Shown here: in pieces, positions 17,472 to 28,210 of the stretch
How positions within the stretch are numbered: the stretch's first letter is position 1
Layout: every line of letters starts with the position of its first letter
Source: CAVSMC01 sp963728935
GTDB lineage: Bacteria; Pseudomonadota; Gammaproteobacteria; Burkholderiales; Casimicrobiaceae
Direction: 5' to 3'
Assembly: GCA_963728935.1 (NCBI GenBank)
Contig: CAVSMC010000001.1
Coordinates: 4,464,001 to 4,528,000, forward strand
Length of the DNA: 64,000 bases
Translations under genes and position numbers: made by a program
The notes under the pieces: generated by a model
What the model saw: only the letters and a program-made list of their open reading frames with translations
The model's database searches: none
Told to the model about the DNA's origin: nothing

Positions 17472-17738
17472 ATGAAGAACCTGGCCACATTTCGAGAAGC
17501 GGGCAGCCTTGTCGCTGGCCTTCTGATCGGCCTGTCGATCGTGGTTCCGATGTTTGCGCTGACGGTTGCCGACCCTGGCGACAGAGCGATAGCGTGGATG
17601 ATCATCACACTCTTCGTCTTTGCCCTCGGACTCTTACTGCAGGTCATCCTTACGACGAAGCCCGGGCAGCGGCGCACAAACGAACTGGACCTCGCGGCCG
17701 CACGTCTCATCTTCATGGAATTGAGCCACGAACGATGA
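17472..17738 (+). CDS. small two-helix membrane protein
   Basis: An 88-residue protein with two hydrophobic helices (LVAGLLIGLSIVVPMFALTV and IAWMIITLFVFALGLLLQVIL) and a basic, polar C-terminal tail (KPGQRRTNELDLAAARLIFMELSHER). Function unknown. The start is set by GGAG seven bases before the ATG; an upstream in-frame Met lacks support. The 197 bases before it (17275-17471) hold no recognised element. Confidence 0.72.
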   Translation: MKNLATFREAGSLVAGLLIGLSIVVPMFALTVADPGDRAIAWMIITLFVFALGLLLQVILTTKPGQRRTNELDLAAARLIFMELSHER

Positions 17739-17837
17739 TCTAGGTTCTCGTCAGCGTGTTGCCAGCGTGGCCGCACGCAACAGGCTGCGATCAGTTATCT
17801 CAGCACGGTTATCTCAGTCCGCCCGTCGCGGCCCCGC

Positions 17838-18170
17838 CTATCGCAGTTCGATTATCGCGTTTCGGGTCGCTTCGTCCACGAGTTGTCGATCTTCAACGGT
17901 GTCTCCCATGACGGTGTCCCAATGCAGTCGCACGTAGGCAGATCTGTGCTTGTTCTTCAGCACCAGCGTCTGGAGGCCTCGTTGCTGACCGAACGCGTAG
18001 TCACTCGCGTAGCCGACAAGGTCGTGAACGCCCTGCTCCCATATGGCCGTCTGGACAGCGTCGATGATAGCGGCCATGCGCCGGTGGAACTCGCGAGGCA
18101 CATCGACGGTAAGCGGATCTTTTTCCATCACGGCAGACGTCGAGGACTGGCGATTCACAATATTCTTCAT
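17838..18170 (-). CDS. conserved hypothetical protein
   Basis: A 110-residue soluble protein: polar N-terminus, then VDVPREFHRRMAAIIDAVQTAIWEQGVHDLVGYASDYAFGQQRGLQTLVLKNKHRSAYVRLHWDTVMGDTVEDRQLVDEATRNAIIELR. No known catalytic motif. It has a natural composition and strong GC3 bias, which supports coding. The Met of MKNIVNR was taken as the start, although the ribosome site is weak and two other in-frame Mets (18 codons upstream, 14 downstream) are possible. Confidence 0.62.
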   Translation of the reverse strand: MKNIVNRQSSTSAVMEKDPLTVDVPREFHRRMAAIIDAVQTAIWEQGVHDLVGYASDYAFGQQRGLQTLVLKNKHRSAYVRLHWDTVMGDTVEDRQLVDEATRNAIIELR

Positions 18171-18213
18171 CAGAGTGGAACGGGTGATAGGAGTGCGGCG
18201 CTTCGGATGTGAA

Positions 18214-18236
18214 GACCCCGCCACGCAGGCGGGGTC
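18214..18236. terminator. strong GC hairpin
   Basis: Perfect 9-bp stem GACCCCGCC/GGCGGGGTC with a 5-base loop, between two minus-strand genes. It lies about 95 bases downstream of the stop of the gene at 18330-18683. No T tract follows on the minus strand, so termination is possible but not certain. Confidence 0.5.
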
Positions 18237-18329
18237 CTGTCTACGCTGGCGCTGTGATCAGTTCGGCTTCGGCGGGGCGGACGAGCCGTCGACGAAGCCG
18301 CATCGGGATGTCGAAACGTCGCCCGGCAG

Positions 18330-18683
18330 CTAGACCGTGGCGAGCAAAGAGGCGCACGCTTTCGCCACCGCAGTGACCTGTTCGGGCGTGTTCGACCCGG
18401 GCAACGTTGCCCACCCGCCCTTCTCGACGAATTCGCCCTGCGACCATGACTCGGTCTTCTTGAGTGCGGCGAGATTGTTTGCGACGTCAGCGGCGTGCTG
18501 GAATTTGTCCGCACATACCGGCGCGAGGGCCACTACGACGGCTGTGTTGGCGCGTTGCGCTGCGCTCGCTTCGGCCTTGCCGCCCGTGACCCATCCACCC
18601 CACGTGAATCCTACGATTGCCAATGCTACGGCCCCACCTACAACGCCCCAAATGGCCGGCTTCGTTTCGACTGGAATTTTCAT
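18330..18683 (-). CDS. membrane-anchored hypothetical protein
   Basis: A 117-residue protein with one N-terminal transmembrane helix (IWGVVGGAVALAIVGFTWGGWVTG). The rest is a periplasmic helical domain (AQRANTAVVVALAPVCADKFQHAADVANNLAALKKTESWSQGEFVEKGGWATLPGS...VAKACASLL) with two Cys (57 and 110) that could pair. This is a recurring hypothetical protein type in Burkholderiales and Rhizobiales; role unknown. AAAGG upstream supports the Met at 18683. Confidence 0.75.
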   Translation of the reverse strand: MKIPVETKPAIWGVVGGAVALAIVGFTWGGWVTGGKAEASAAQRANTAVVVALAPVCADKFQHAADVANNLAALKKTESWSQGEFVEKGGWATLPGSNTPEQVTAVAKACASLLATV

Positions 18684-19187
18684 GACAACGCCTTTCAATG
18701 AACGGCAAAATCGGGACGGGCACGATCCCGCGAACCGATGGAATCGAGCTTGGGACCCATTTGGCTGGAAGCCGAAATCAATTGCGCCCAGACCTCTACT
18801 TCGTTTAGAGGAATACGCGCAACTCTCTGTGATGTATGTACGGTGTCGCACCCAATGGATTTTTCTTGCCAGCCGCGACTTGCCGCCCGCGCAGTGACCG
18901 CGAATCGGCCTCGATTGTTCGACGATCGCGGCGCGAGAGGCACGACGCGGCGCGAATTCCCCGGTCCGATCCATGTCGTCAGGTATCGCGGACGCGATGG
19001 CCCGGTGATGCAGGCAGGGCGTGCGACGTCGCGGCACGATCTGCCACGACAGGCAGCGGGTCCATGAAATGGGCTTGAAACCGTCGTCGCAGACGCGGTT
19101 CGCGTATCGCCCCGCACACCGACGCAGTGGGTTTGGCCGTATAGTGAGCGGACGCCATGGCCGTGGCGAGTTCAACAGGAGCGAACG
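18684..19187. other. intergenic region, no gene recognised
   Basis: About 500 bases between the divergent genes at 18683 (minus) and 19188 (plus). Overlapping short frames on both strands lack ribosome sites and family resemblance. It should hold two promoters; none could be assigned firmly. Confidence 0.4.
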
Positions 19188-19307
19188 ATGTCACATCAGC
19201 CGCCCAAGGAAAGCAAGAAGAAACCGCAGCACACAGCCAAGGAAAAGAAGACGATCAAGCAGCAGAAGAAACACGCGGGCGACGCGGTGCCCTTCATCAA
19301 GCACTGA
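19188..19307 (+). CDS. 39-residue lysine-rich protein (copy 1)
   Basis: A very small, strongly basic protein: MSHQPPKESKKKPQHTAKEKK followed by TIKQQKKHAGDAVPFIKH. A near-identical paralogue of the same length is encoded at 26238-26357 on the minus strand. AGGAGCG precedes the ATG. Conservation between two distant copies, with the shared PPxESKKKPQHxAKEKKxIKQQKKHA core, shows that the reading frame is under selection. Possible nucleic-acid or ribosome binding from charge alone; unproven. Confidence 0.8.
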   Translation: MSHQPPKESKKKPQHTAKEKKTIKQQKKHAGDAVPFIKH

Positions 19308-19975
19308 GAGGTGGGCCCCGCGGGGATCTGCCGGGCTCTCGGCTTAGAGCGCCGCCGTCCCTCGTCATTCAACGGCGCGCCGGTCACTTCGCCGCCCGTC
19401 GGCGCCGCTGATTGACTCGAGACCGGCGGATCGGCCGCCAACGCGGGCGTTCAGCTGACCGAAATCGGCGCGCGGGGCGCGTGTTCACGGAAGAGGGATT
19501 CCTTGCGGCGATAAAGCCGCGCGACCACCCAATTTACCCCTACCACGCTCGTCGGATTCCAACGACGCGGCTTGGCGGCCCTCTCAAACAGGCTCGCGTC
19601 GCGCGCGCGTCGAATGCCCGAGCCGCGCTGAAAGAGACTAAGAGGATCCCTTTGTCTTTGTCAGAGTCTCTGCGCTGGCCGCCTTTGACGTTTTCCTTCC
19701 TTAGCTTCTTCTCTTGCTTCGCTGCCGTGGCGAGGTGCATTTTAGTTGTCTGCTTCGTTCGCCTAGTCGTCAGCGTCTGAGAGTGACTCAATAGAGCCCC
19801 GGTCGAAGAGCTGTTGAATTGCACGTTAGTTTGCTCAGTTCTTGCGGGCGTGGCTGATCCATATGCCGCTACCTGATCGGCGCCCGTCCGAGGTCGACCC
19901 CAACGAGTCGATCGCGGTCAGTGGTTGCGGACTGTCGGAGGGTATGCGGCGCAGACTTCTGGGTACCCTGTCTTA
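19308..19975. other. intergenic region with a locally AT/T-rich stretch
   Basis: About 670 bases without a supported gene. The part from about 19,640 to 19,800 is pyrimidine-rich and lower in GC than its surroundings. A minus-strand frame (19540-19824) is Lys/Arg-rich and has no family resemblance. This may be remnant DNA or a long leader of the transporter gene. Confidence 0.4.
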
Positions 19976-20974
19976 ATGGCGAAGTCCAAAGTTGCGATCT
20001 ACGGCGCGATCGCGGCCAACGTGGCGATCGCTGTCACGAAGTTTGTGGTCGCCGGCATGACGGGCAGCTCCGCGATGTTGTCCGAAGGCATCCACTCCGC
20101 GGTCGACACGTTCAACGGCGTCCTCTTGCTTGTGGGGCTCAAGCTCAGCCAGCGCCCGGCAACGCTCGAGCATCCCTTCGGACACGGCAAAGAGTTGTAC
20201 TTCTGGAGTCTGATCGTCGCGGTGCTGATCTTCGGCCTAGGCGGAGGCGTGTCGTTTTACCAGGGCGTGCAACACGTCCAACATCCCGAACCGATGCAGG
20301 ACCCGCTGTGGAACTACATTGTGCTCGGCGCCGCCGCCGTCTTCGAGAGCTCGAGCTTCGTCATTGCGCTTCGTGAGTTTCGCGGGCAGGCGGGCGACAC
20401 CCCATTTTGGGAGGCGCTTCACCGAAGTAAGGACCCGACAACCTACACCGTCCTCGCGGAAGACGCTGCGGCCCTGGTCGGTCTTCTCGTTGCCGCGCTT
20501 GGAATTGCCCTGAGTCATCATTTCGACAAGCCTGAACTCGATGGCGCCGCCTCGCTCATCATCGGACTGCTGCTCGCGGGCGTTGCAGTAGCGCTCGTTC
20601 GCGAATCACGCGGCTTGCTGATCGGTGAAGGCGTTCGCCCCGAGACTGCGCGTGCGATTCGCAGCATCGCGCTGGAGCAGCCCAAGGTGCGCGACGTCGG
20701 TCGGGTGCTGTCGATGTACATCGGGCCGGACGACGTGTTGGTCACGATGGACCTTGATTTCGAGGATGGCACGACGGCAGTCGACGCTGCCGCAGCTATC
20801 GCGGCCGTCGAGCGGCAGGTGCGTGAGCGCTACCCAATGATCAAGCGGCTGTTCATCGAAGCCGGCGCGGCGCCTGCCCGACAGCGTTGGAGTCGGCCGG
20901 ATTCGACGCAAGCGCCCGCCGGATCCGAGCCAAACGCAGGCGGTTCACCTTCCCCCAAAATAGACGGGGCATGA
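19976..20974 (+). CDS. cation diffusion facilitator (CDF) family transporter
   Basis: A 332-residue inner-membrane metal/proton antiporter. Helices span about residues 8-200: TM1/2 include VTGSSAML-like GMTGSSAMLSEGIHSAVDTFNGVLL with the HSxxD metal site. A later helix carries EDAAALVGLLVAALGIALSHHFDKPELDGAASLIIG with HxxxD-type ligands. A cytosolic C-terminal domain follows (PKVRDVGRVLSMYIGPDDVLVTMDLDFEDG...YPMIKRLFIEAG). Substrates in this family are Zn, Co, Fe or Mn; the sequence as read does not decide. The last 35 residues are an unstructured Pro/Ser/Gln tail. The ATG at 19976 starts at the first membrane helix; its ribosome site is weak. Confidence 0.92.
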   Translation: MAKSKVAIYGAIAANVAIAVTKFVVAGMTGSSAMLSEGIHSAVDTFNGVLLLVGLKLSQRPATLEHPFGHGKELYFWSLIVAVLIFGLGGGVSFYQGVQHVQHPEPMQDPLWNYIVLGAAAVFESSSFVIALREFRGQAGDTPFWEALHRSKDPTTYTVLAEDAAALVGLLVAALGIALSHHFDKPELDGAASLIIGLLLAGVAVALVRESRGLLIGEGVRPETARAIRSIALEQPKVRDVGRVLSMYIGPDDVLVTMDLDFEDGTTAVDAAAAIAAVERQVRERYPMIKRLFIEAGAAPARQRWSRPDSTQAPAGSEPNAGGSPSPKIDGA

Positions 20975-21259
20975 AGCAGACGTTCAAGGTTTGAGTTTGA
21001 TCGCCGGTTGCGGTCCGCTGGGGAATACACCTCGCTCGCCGAGGTTACCCCCGCCCCCTTCATCGACGAGCCCGATCTTCCGGTGGAGATGGTATTGCAA
21101 TGCCTTGGGCGAACCGGACCCGTACGGCCGACCGAGACGAAAGGCGGTGCCGTATGCGCGCAGATCAGTGCTATGCGGGCCGTACAGATACCCGAGCCGC
21201 ACGACGCAGGCAGACGTAGACTTTGAGACAACGGCAGCACTGGGTCCGGGAACGAACCA

Positions 21260-23017
21260 ATGAACGAAGATGCCCTTCGCGGTCCGGATGCGGGCGACCG
21301 CCTGCTGACGGTCATGCGGTATCACCAGGAGACGAAACACCATTTTTCACACTACGCGCGCTCGCTCGGGTATCTGGACTGGGCGAATCAGCCGAATCCG
21401 TTCCGACGATACCAAGGATCACCGCTCATCGCCTTGCCGCGGCTGAAGCCCGACGAGGAGCCGCGGTCGCCGCTTTACGACGACCTCTATCTCGGCGACG
21501 CGATCGCGAGTGCGCCGGTGACCATTCGCAGCATTTCGCGATTCCTCGAGTGTTCGCTAGCGATTTCCGCCTGGAAGCAGGCCGGTGAAGTGCGGTGGGC
21601 GCTTCGAACCAATCCGTCGAGCGGCAACCTGCATCCGACCGAAAGCTACTTGCTCCTCGACGGAGTCGGCGGCCTTTCGCCGTCCCCTGCTCTGCATCAC
21701 TACGCGGCGAAGGAGCATGGGCTGGAGCTGCGCGCCGAGATGCCGAGAGACAGCTTCGATTGGCTCATGCGAGCATTTCCGCCCCACGCCTTTCTTGTCG
21801 GCTTTGCTTCCGTGAATTGGCGGGAAACGTGGAAGTATGGAGAAAGGGCGTTTCGGTATTGTCAACACGACGTGGGGCATGCGATCGGTAGCGCGCGCAT
21901 TGCGGCCCGAACCCTGGGATGGCGCATGCTGCTGTTGGACGGCGTGGCAGACGACACGATCGCCGCCCTGCTGGGACTCGATCGCGCAGAGGATTTCGAA
22001 GGCGCCGAACGGGAACACCCTGATTGTCTCGCCGTCGTCTGTCCCACCGACGAAGATCGCGGTCCTGAGGTTGGACGAAAGGTTTTCGTGCCGCTGTCAC
22101 TCGGCCCCGATGCTCTTCGCGGGATGCGGCAACACCGGTGGCACGGCAGGGCCGACAGGTTGAGCCGAGACGACCCGGCGTCGTGGGAGCTCATCAAGCA
22201 GGTAGAGCTCGCGTCGTGGAAGTCGAGTGCCGAACACGGTGTCGTTGAATTGAATCGGAACCGTTCAGCCGCCGGAAGTGAGATCAACCACGATCGTCGC
22301 GCGATCAGCGTTCATTCGGACTCACCAACGGCCGGACAAATCATTCGTCAGCGGCGAAGCGCGCTCGCGTTCGATGGAAAGACGTCGATTTCAGCCCAAC
22401 GCTTCTTCACGATGCTGGCCCGCGTCATGCCGCGGGTCGAACGTGATCTTTGCAACCGTCCGATCCCTTGGGACGTCCTGCCTTCGGTACCATCCATTCA
22501 CCTTGTCCTGTTCGTCCATCGGGTGAATGGCCTTGTTCCCGGCCTCTACACGCTGGTTCGTGATCCCGCAAAGGTGGAGACACTGAGGAAGTCGATGCGC
22601 TCGCAATTCGTTTGGGCCTCACCGCCCGGCTGCACGATCGACTTGCCACTCTTTCTTCTGCAAGAGGGCGACGCGCGTCAATTGGCCACCGAGATCAGCT
22701 GCCACCAGGATATCGCCGGCGATAGCTCATTCTCCTTGGGAATGATCGCAGAATTCGAATCGAGCCTCCATCGATACGGACCATGGTTCTACCGCAGGCT
22801 GTTCTGGGAGACCGGGTTGATTGGCCAGGTGCTGTACCTGGAAGCGGAGGCCACCGGAGTCCGCGCCACGGGAATCGGTTGTTTTTTCGATGACCCGGTT
22901 CATCAGCTCGTGGGTTTCAGTGATATGTCGTTTCAGTCCCTCTATCACTTCACGATGGGCGGTCACGTGGACGATCCTCGCCTGACGACGTTGCCGCCCT
23001 ATGGCCTCGACCACTAA
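21260..23017 (+). CDS. SagB/ThcOx-type double nitroreductase-fold protein
   Basis: A 585-residue protein with two FMN-dependent nitroreductase-like halves. The first half (about 20-270) contains TNPSSGNLHPTESYLLL, the typical FMN/phosphate loop of SagB-type enzymes. The second half (about 350-575) contains IIRQRRSALAFDGKTSISAQRFFTMLARVMPR and ends with YLEAEATGVRATGIGCFFDDPVHQLVGF. SagB family members oxidise azolines made by YcaO cyclodehydratases, but many stand-alone members occur without peptide-modification genes. No YcaO, precursor peptide or E1-like partner is seen here. The role is therefore an unassigned flavin oxidoreductase. GGAACG before the ATG supports the start. Confidence 0.87.
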   Translation: MNEDALRGPDAGDRLLTVMRYHQETKHHFSHYARSLGYLDWANQPNPFRRYQGSPLIALPRLKPDEEPRSPLYDDLYLGDAIASAPVTIRSISRFLECSLAISAWKQAGEVRWALRTNPSSGNLHPTESYLLLDGVGGLSPSPALHHYAAKEHGLELRAEMPRDSFDWLMRAFPPHAFLVGFASVNWRETWKYGERAFRYCQHDVGHAIGSARIAARTLGWRMLLLDGVADDTIAALLGLDRAEDFEGAEREHPDCLAVVCPTDEDRGPEVGRKVFVPLSLGPDALRGMRQHRWHGRADRLSRDDPASWELIKQVELASWKSSAEHGVVELNRNRSAAGSEINHDRRAISVHSDSPTAGQIIRQRRSALAFDGKTSISAQRFFTMLARVMPRVERDLCNRPIPWDVLPSVPSIHLVLFVHRVNGLVPGLYTLVRDPAKVETLRKSMRSQFVWASPPGCTIDLPLFLLQEGDARQLATEISCHQDIAGDSSFSLGMIAEFESSLHRYGPWFYRRLFWETGLIGQVLYLEAEATGVRATGIGCFFDDPVHQLVGFSDMSFQSLYHFTMGGHVDDPRLTTLPPYGLDH

Positions 23018-23455
23018 AGGGCTACGTACACGACGAGGAGAGGAGCTGCCTGTGCCTTGGCTTGGACAGGCGCCAGAGCATCTCATCAGATAGGCACACG
23101 AGCGAAGCGCACGAAGTCTCTTTTGGCATCGTTGAAATCGCCGCATGTCGGCCCTCCCCCAATGCCAACCGCGAACGACGAATCGCGATTCGTAAGACTC
23201 CAACGGCGCGCTGTACGGCTTGGCTTCGCCCTTAAATGCCACCCTGGATCCACATCTCCAAATGCGCTTACAGGGTTGTTTACAAGTTCAATCTTGTCCA
23301 CTAGTCTCCTACTGGGCAAACGCCACGACGTCGCATTTTCCGCACACTGCGTCGACGCTGTGACATAAGCGTGTGCAGTTGTGCATATCTTTGCAATTCG
23401 ACAGGAAGGAGCTCAGGGCGTCGTCCTTTGACCGAACGACCGAGCGTCGACACGC
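23018..23455. other. intergenic region, no gene recognised
   Basis: About 440 bases between two plus-strand genes. From about 23,240 the sequence is lower in GC (TTGTTTACAAGTTCAATC and nearby), fitting a promoter region for the cyclopropane synthase gene. No consensus pair could be fixed. Confidence 0.4.
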
Positions 23456-24787
23456 ATGAGCGAACATAAGGTTTCCGCTTCGCAGACGGCCGCGGTGGAC
23501 AGTATAGGCGTTCCACCCAACGCGCTCGTGCGCAAGCTCGTCACGGTCGCTGCGGGCACCGAAATTCCCTTCCGTGTAGTACTCGCAAACGGCACCGTTG
23601 TCGAGAATGGTGGCGCGAGTCCCGCGTTTACCCTGACGTTCAGGACCCGAGGCGCAGAGCGTCGCGCAATCGCATTCGGCTATGTCGGCTTGCTGGAGTC
23701 GTACATCGCCGGCGGCGTCGACATAAGCGGCGAGATCGCGCTTGCTTTTCGCGCCGGATTTGATAGTGGCTACGACCGGGTGCCGAACCTGCTGGTTAAG
23801 TTGCGCAATCGCTGGCACGAGCGCCGGTTCTCTAACCGTTCGGCCAAGCAGGCGAAGGCGAACGCGCGTTATCACTACGGCTTGGGCGAGGCGTTCTACC
23901 GCTATTGGCTCGATACGGTTGGCATGATGTACACCTGCGCCTATTGGCCAGAGGGGACGACCACACTCGAGCAGGCGCAGAAGAACAAGATGGACCACGT
24001 CTGCCGCAAAGTGCAACTCAAGGCGGGCGAGACCTTCCTCGACGTCGGCTGTGGCTGGGGCGGACTGCTGTTTCACGCCTGGGAGAACTACAAGGCGCTC
24101 GGAACTGGCATCAATACGACGACTGAGCAGGTGACGGAGTTGCGCGCCGAGCTTGCAAGGCGTCGACTTGCGGACAAAATCCGTCTAGTCGAATGCGACT
24201 TCAGGCAGATGCCGGGTCAGTACGACAAGCTGCTGTCGATCGGTACGCTAGAGCACGCCGGCCGGGATCAGTTGCCCGAGGTGATCCGGGCGCACGCATG
24301 CGCACTCAAGCCCGGAGGACTCGGTGTGATTCACTTCATCGGACACGTCGGCACTCGCGACACCGAGTTGTTCATCCGCAAGTACATTTTCCCCGGCGGT
24401 TGGATCCCGAGCCTGGCGCAGGCGGTGGAATGGATGGAGCGCTGCGGTCTCGAGATACTTGATGTCGAGAACCTGCGCCGCCATTACGCGCTGACGCTCG
24501 ACTGCTGGGGGGAACGTTTTGACCGGAGCTGGGATGCAATTCACGCCCTCGATCCGGACCGCTTCGACGAGACCTTCCGTCGTAAGTGGCGTGCGTACTT
24601 GTGGTCGTGTGCCGAGGTCTTCCGATCGAAGACCTCGGAGCTCAACCTGTTCCAGGTGACCGTCAGCAAGGGCAGCGTCGGGACCGGCTATCCGTTGAGC
24701 CGGGAGTTGCTCTACCGCCCCCGCCAGCCATGGGTACAATCGACCCTAGACCCGTTCCTCAATCTCGGTCGGAGCGCGATCACTTAA
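23456..24787 (+). CDS. cfa: cyclopropane-fatty-acyl-phospholipid synthase
   Basis: A 443-residue SAM-dependent methyltransferase that adds a methylene bridge to unsaturated acyl chains of membrane lipids, typically in stationary phase, acid or other stress. N-terminal lipid-binding part residues 1-150 (ESYIAGGVDISGEIALAFRAG). The catalytic part begins with KANARYHYGLGEAFYRYWLD and MYTCAYWPEGTTTLEQAQ. The SAM loop is FLDVGCGWGGLLFHAW (about residue 195), followed by MPGQYDKLLSIGTLEHAG and ENLRRHYALTLDCWGERFD. All family landmarks are present and the length is normal. It is a monocistronic gene, convergent with the exported protein at 24976. Confidence 0.93.
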   Translation: MSEHKVSASQTAAVDSIGVPPNALVRKLVTVAAGTEIPFRVVLANGTVVENGGASPAFTLTFRTRGAERRAIAFGYVGLLESYIAGGVDISGEIALAFRAGFDSGYDRVPNLLVKLRNRWHERRFSNRSAKQAKANARYHYGLGEAFYRYWLDTVGMMYTCAYWPEGTTTLEQAQKNKMDHVCRKVQLKAGETFLDVGCGWGGLLFHAWENYKALGTGINTTTEQVTELRAELARRRLADKIRLVECDFRQMPGQYDKLLSIGTLEHAGRDQLPEVIRAHACALKPGGLGVIHFIGHVGTRDTELFIRKYIFPGGWIPSLAQAVEWMERCGLEILDVENLRRHYALTLDCWGERFDRSWDAIHALDPDRFDETFRRKWRAYLWSCAEVFRSKTSELNLFQVTVSKGSVGTGYPLSRELLYRPRQPWVQSTLDPFLNLGRSAIT

Positions 24788-24975
24788 GCCGAGGAGTTAG
24801 CCGGCGCGCTGGTTGTGCTCCTGTTATGGCTCTACTGCTCCGCTCAAGTTTTCTTGCTCGGGGCGCAATTCACTTGCCTTTGCCAATCAGCGCACGTCCG
24901 TCCCACTTCGCTCGCTCCGAGCACGCTATGACGTGATCGTGCTGATCGTCTCCGTTCGAATTGTCCTTCGATCAT

Positions 24976-25779
24976 CTAGTCAAGCCAACGCGGACTCGTC
25001 AGCTCGATCCGCCAAACCGGTCCCGTCGCGGTGAGCGGCCCCTCGAACCGCACGAACGCCGGCACGTCGTCAGTGGCGACCCAAACGTGGTATTCCGCCG
25101 GCACGCGTCCGAGCAGGGTGGCGAACAGCGTGAGCCAGCTCCCGAGCTGGGGTTTGAACCTGTAGTGGATCGCGGTCTTCGCGAGGTCGCCGACCATCAT
25201 CTTGTGCTCGCCCAACGGCACAACCTCCAGCTCGACGAGCCGTGGCGCGGGCGTGAAGGCCACGATGTGGACCGTCTCGCTGGCGCCCTTGGCTAGGCTC
25301 TTCGTGACGGTAAGAACCATGCCGTTGTAGACGTCGGGAGGCAGGTCGAGCGTGCCCTCGCGGTGTTCCTCGTGCCCGTCCTTGTGGGCCTTGGTTCTTA
25401 CACGGTACTTTCCCGGGGCCTTTCCCGAGGCTCGTTCCAACGTGATGTCCGCGTCCTCCGCGAATGCGGGCCCGCGTTGCACCAGGCGGTAGCTCTGCAT
25501 CGCAAACACGCGTTGCTGGGTGAACAGCACCGTTTCGTCGAACGTCGACCCGTCCTTGAAGCGGAATACCATGCGGCTCTCGACCTCTCCTCCGCGATTG
25601 ACCTGAAGGAGATCGCCGGTCGCAATGAGCACGCCGTCAACCGTGCGCAGCAGCAGGAAGCCGTGCGTGGCGCCTTCGGCGAAACGCACAGCGACCGGCG
25701 CCGCGGCGAGCGGACACGGCGCCAGCAGCACCATCACGAAGCCGACCAAGCCGAGCGTCGCAGATCTCATCAATGACAT
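24976..25779 (-). CDS. exported hypothetical protein, DUF3108-like
   Basis: A 267-residue protein with a signal peptide (LGLVGFVMVLLAPCPLAAA), so periplasmic. The mature part is beta-rich: DGVLIATGDLLQVNRGGEVESRMVFRFKDGSTFDETVLFTQQRVFAMQSYRLVQRG...EHREGTLDLPPDVYNGMVLTVTKSL...HYRFKPQLGSWLTLFATLLGRVPAEYHVWVATDDVPAFVRFEGPL. This arrangement, strands with a Y/F-rich core and a closing evaluation of a modified substrate, resembles DUF3108/lipid-binding beta proteins. No enzyme motif. Function unknown; the convergent neighbour is cfa. Confidence 0.75.
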   Translation of the reverse strand: MSLMRSATLGLVGFVMVLLAPCPLAAAPVAVRFAEGATHGFLLLRTVDGVLIATGDLLQVNRGGEVESRMVFRFKDGSTFDETVLFTQQRVFAMQSYRLVQRGPAFAEDADITLERASGKAPGKYRVRTKAHKDGHEEHREGTLDLPPDVYNGMVLTVTKSLAKGASETVHIVAFTPAPRLVELEVVPLGEHKMMVGDLAKTAIHYRFKPQLGSWLTLFATLLGRVPAEYHVWVATDDVPAFVRFEGPLTATGPVWRIELTSPRWLD

Positions 25780-26237
25780 TATGTAGCCCCGCCGCGGCGC
25801 GCCCGCGTCGCGGTTCTACTCAGCGCAGCGCGGGGCGACGCCAAGGCCGGGGACGGACGAACATCGCCACCATACCACCGCCGTACCCAACAGCTGGCTC
25901 GGTGACGAGAATGGGAATTGGAAGAAATCTGCGGTACGGCGAAAGACCCGGCCGAGATGGTGTTGACGGTCGGAAGGATCGAACGCCGCGGCAACGCAGC
26001 TGCTACAGGCGAATGGCGGCGTTACGAGACCAACGGCTCAAGTATGGGGAGATGATGCAATGACCTGTGCCAACGGCATGTGCGTGTCCGTGTCCACGCG
26101 ACATTGGACGCAAGACAGGAGTCGGGATGCGATTGGTCTCCGCGAGGCGCTTCGTGTTGAGCACGCGCGCCCTCTTGTTGCGTGTGGGCCCCCCGCTTGC
26201 GCCAAGAACAAGGCGGCGGGTCTTGGCCGCAACCCGT
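25780..26237. other. intergenic region, no gene recognised
   Basis: About 460 bases between two minus-strand genes. Short frames on both strands are not supported. It should include the promoter of the exported gene at 24976-25779. Confidence 0.4.
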
Positions 26238-26357
26238 TCATTGCCTGATTGAGGGCACCCGGTCACTTGCGTGTTTCTTCTGCTGCTTGATTGACTTCTT
26301 CTCCTTCGCAGCGTGCTGCGGCTTCTTCTTGCTTTCTCTCGGTGGCTGACGGGACAT
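26238..26357 (-). CDS. 39-residue lysine-rich protein (copy 2)
   Basis: Paralogue of the protein at 19188-19307, same length: MSRQPPRESKKKPQHAAKEKK followed by SIKQQKKHASDRVPSIRQ. About 30 of 39 positions are identical by eye; the ends differ most. Ribosome site AGGAGCG upstream of the ATG, as in copy 1. It lies downstream of groEL on the same strand but is separated by the groEL terminator, so it is probably transcribed on its own. Confidence 0.8.
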   Translation of the reverse strand: MSRQPPRESKKKPQHAAKEKKSIKQQKKHASDRVPSIRQ

Positions 26358-26460
26358 AGTTCGCTCCTTTTGATGGCCCAGACCATTGCGCCCCGTCATG
26401 ATAGGCCAACTCCTCGGTGCGCACGGGCGACGGACAGCCTCGAAACTCTAGATCCAAAAG

Positions 26461-26496
26461 GCAAAAAGCAAAGGCCTGGATCAACCGGGCCTTTGC
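26461..26496 (-). terminator. rho-independent terminator of groES-groEL
   Basis: On the minus strand a perfect 9-bp stem GCAAAGGCC/GGCCTTTGC with an 11-base loop is followed at once by TTTTTGCCTTTT. It begins 26 bases after the groEL stop. Textbook intrinsic terminator. Confidence 0.93.
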
Positions 26497-26521
26497 GTCA
26501 TCTTGCGGCGTGAGGTATCTG

Positions 26522-28174
<1,653 letters not shown>

Positions 28175-28210
28175 GATTCGTTTCTCCTGATGCTTTGTTC
28201 GAATGGGCGA

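Noticed and set aside
21260..23017. Reading the SagB-type gene as part of a peptide antibiotic cluster
   Set aside because: No YcaO, precursor, leader peptidase or ABC exporter is encoded nearby.
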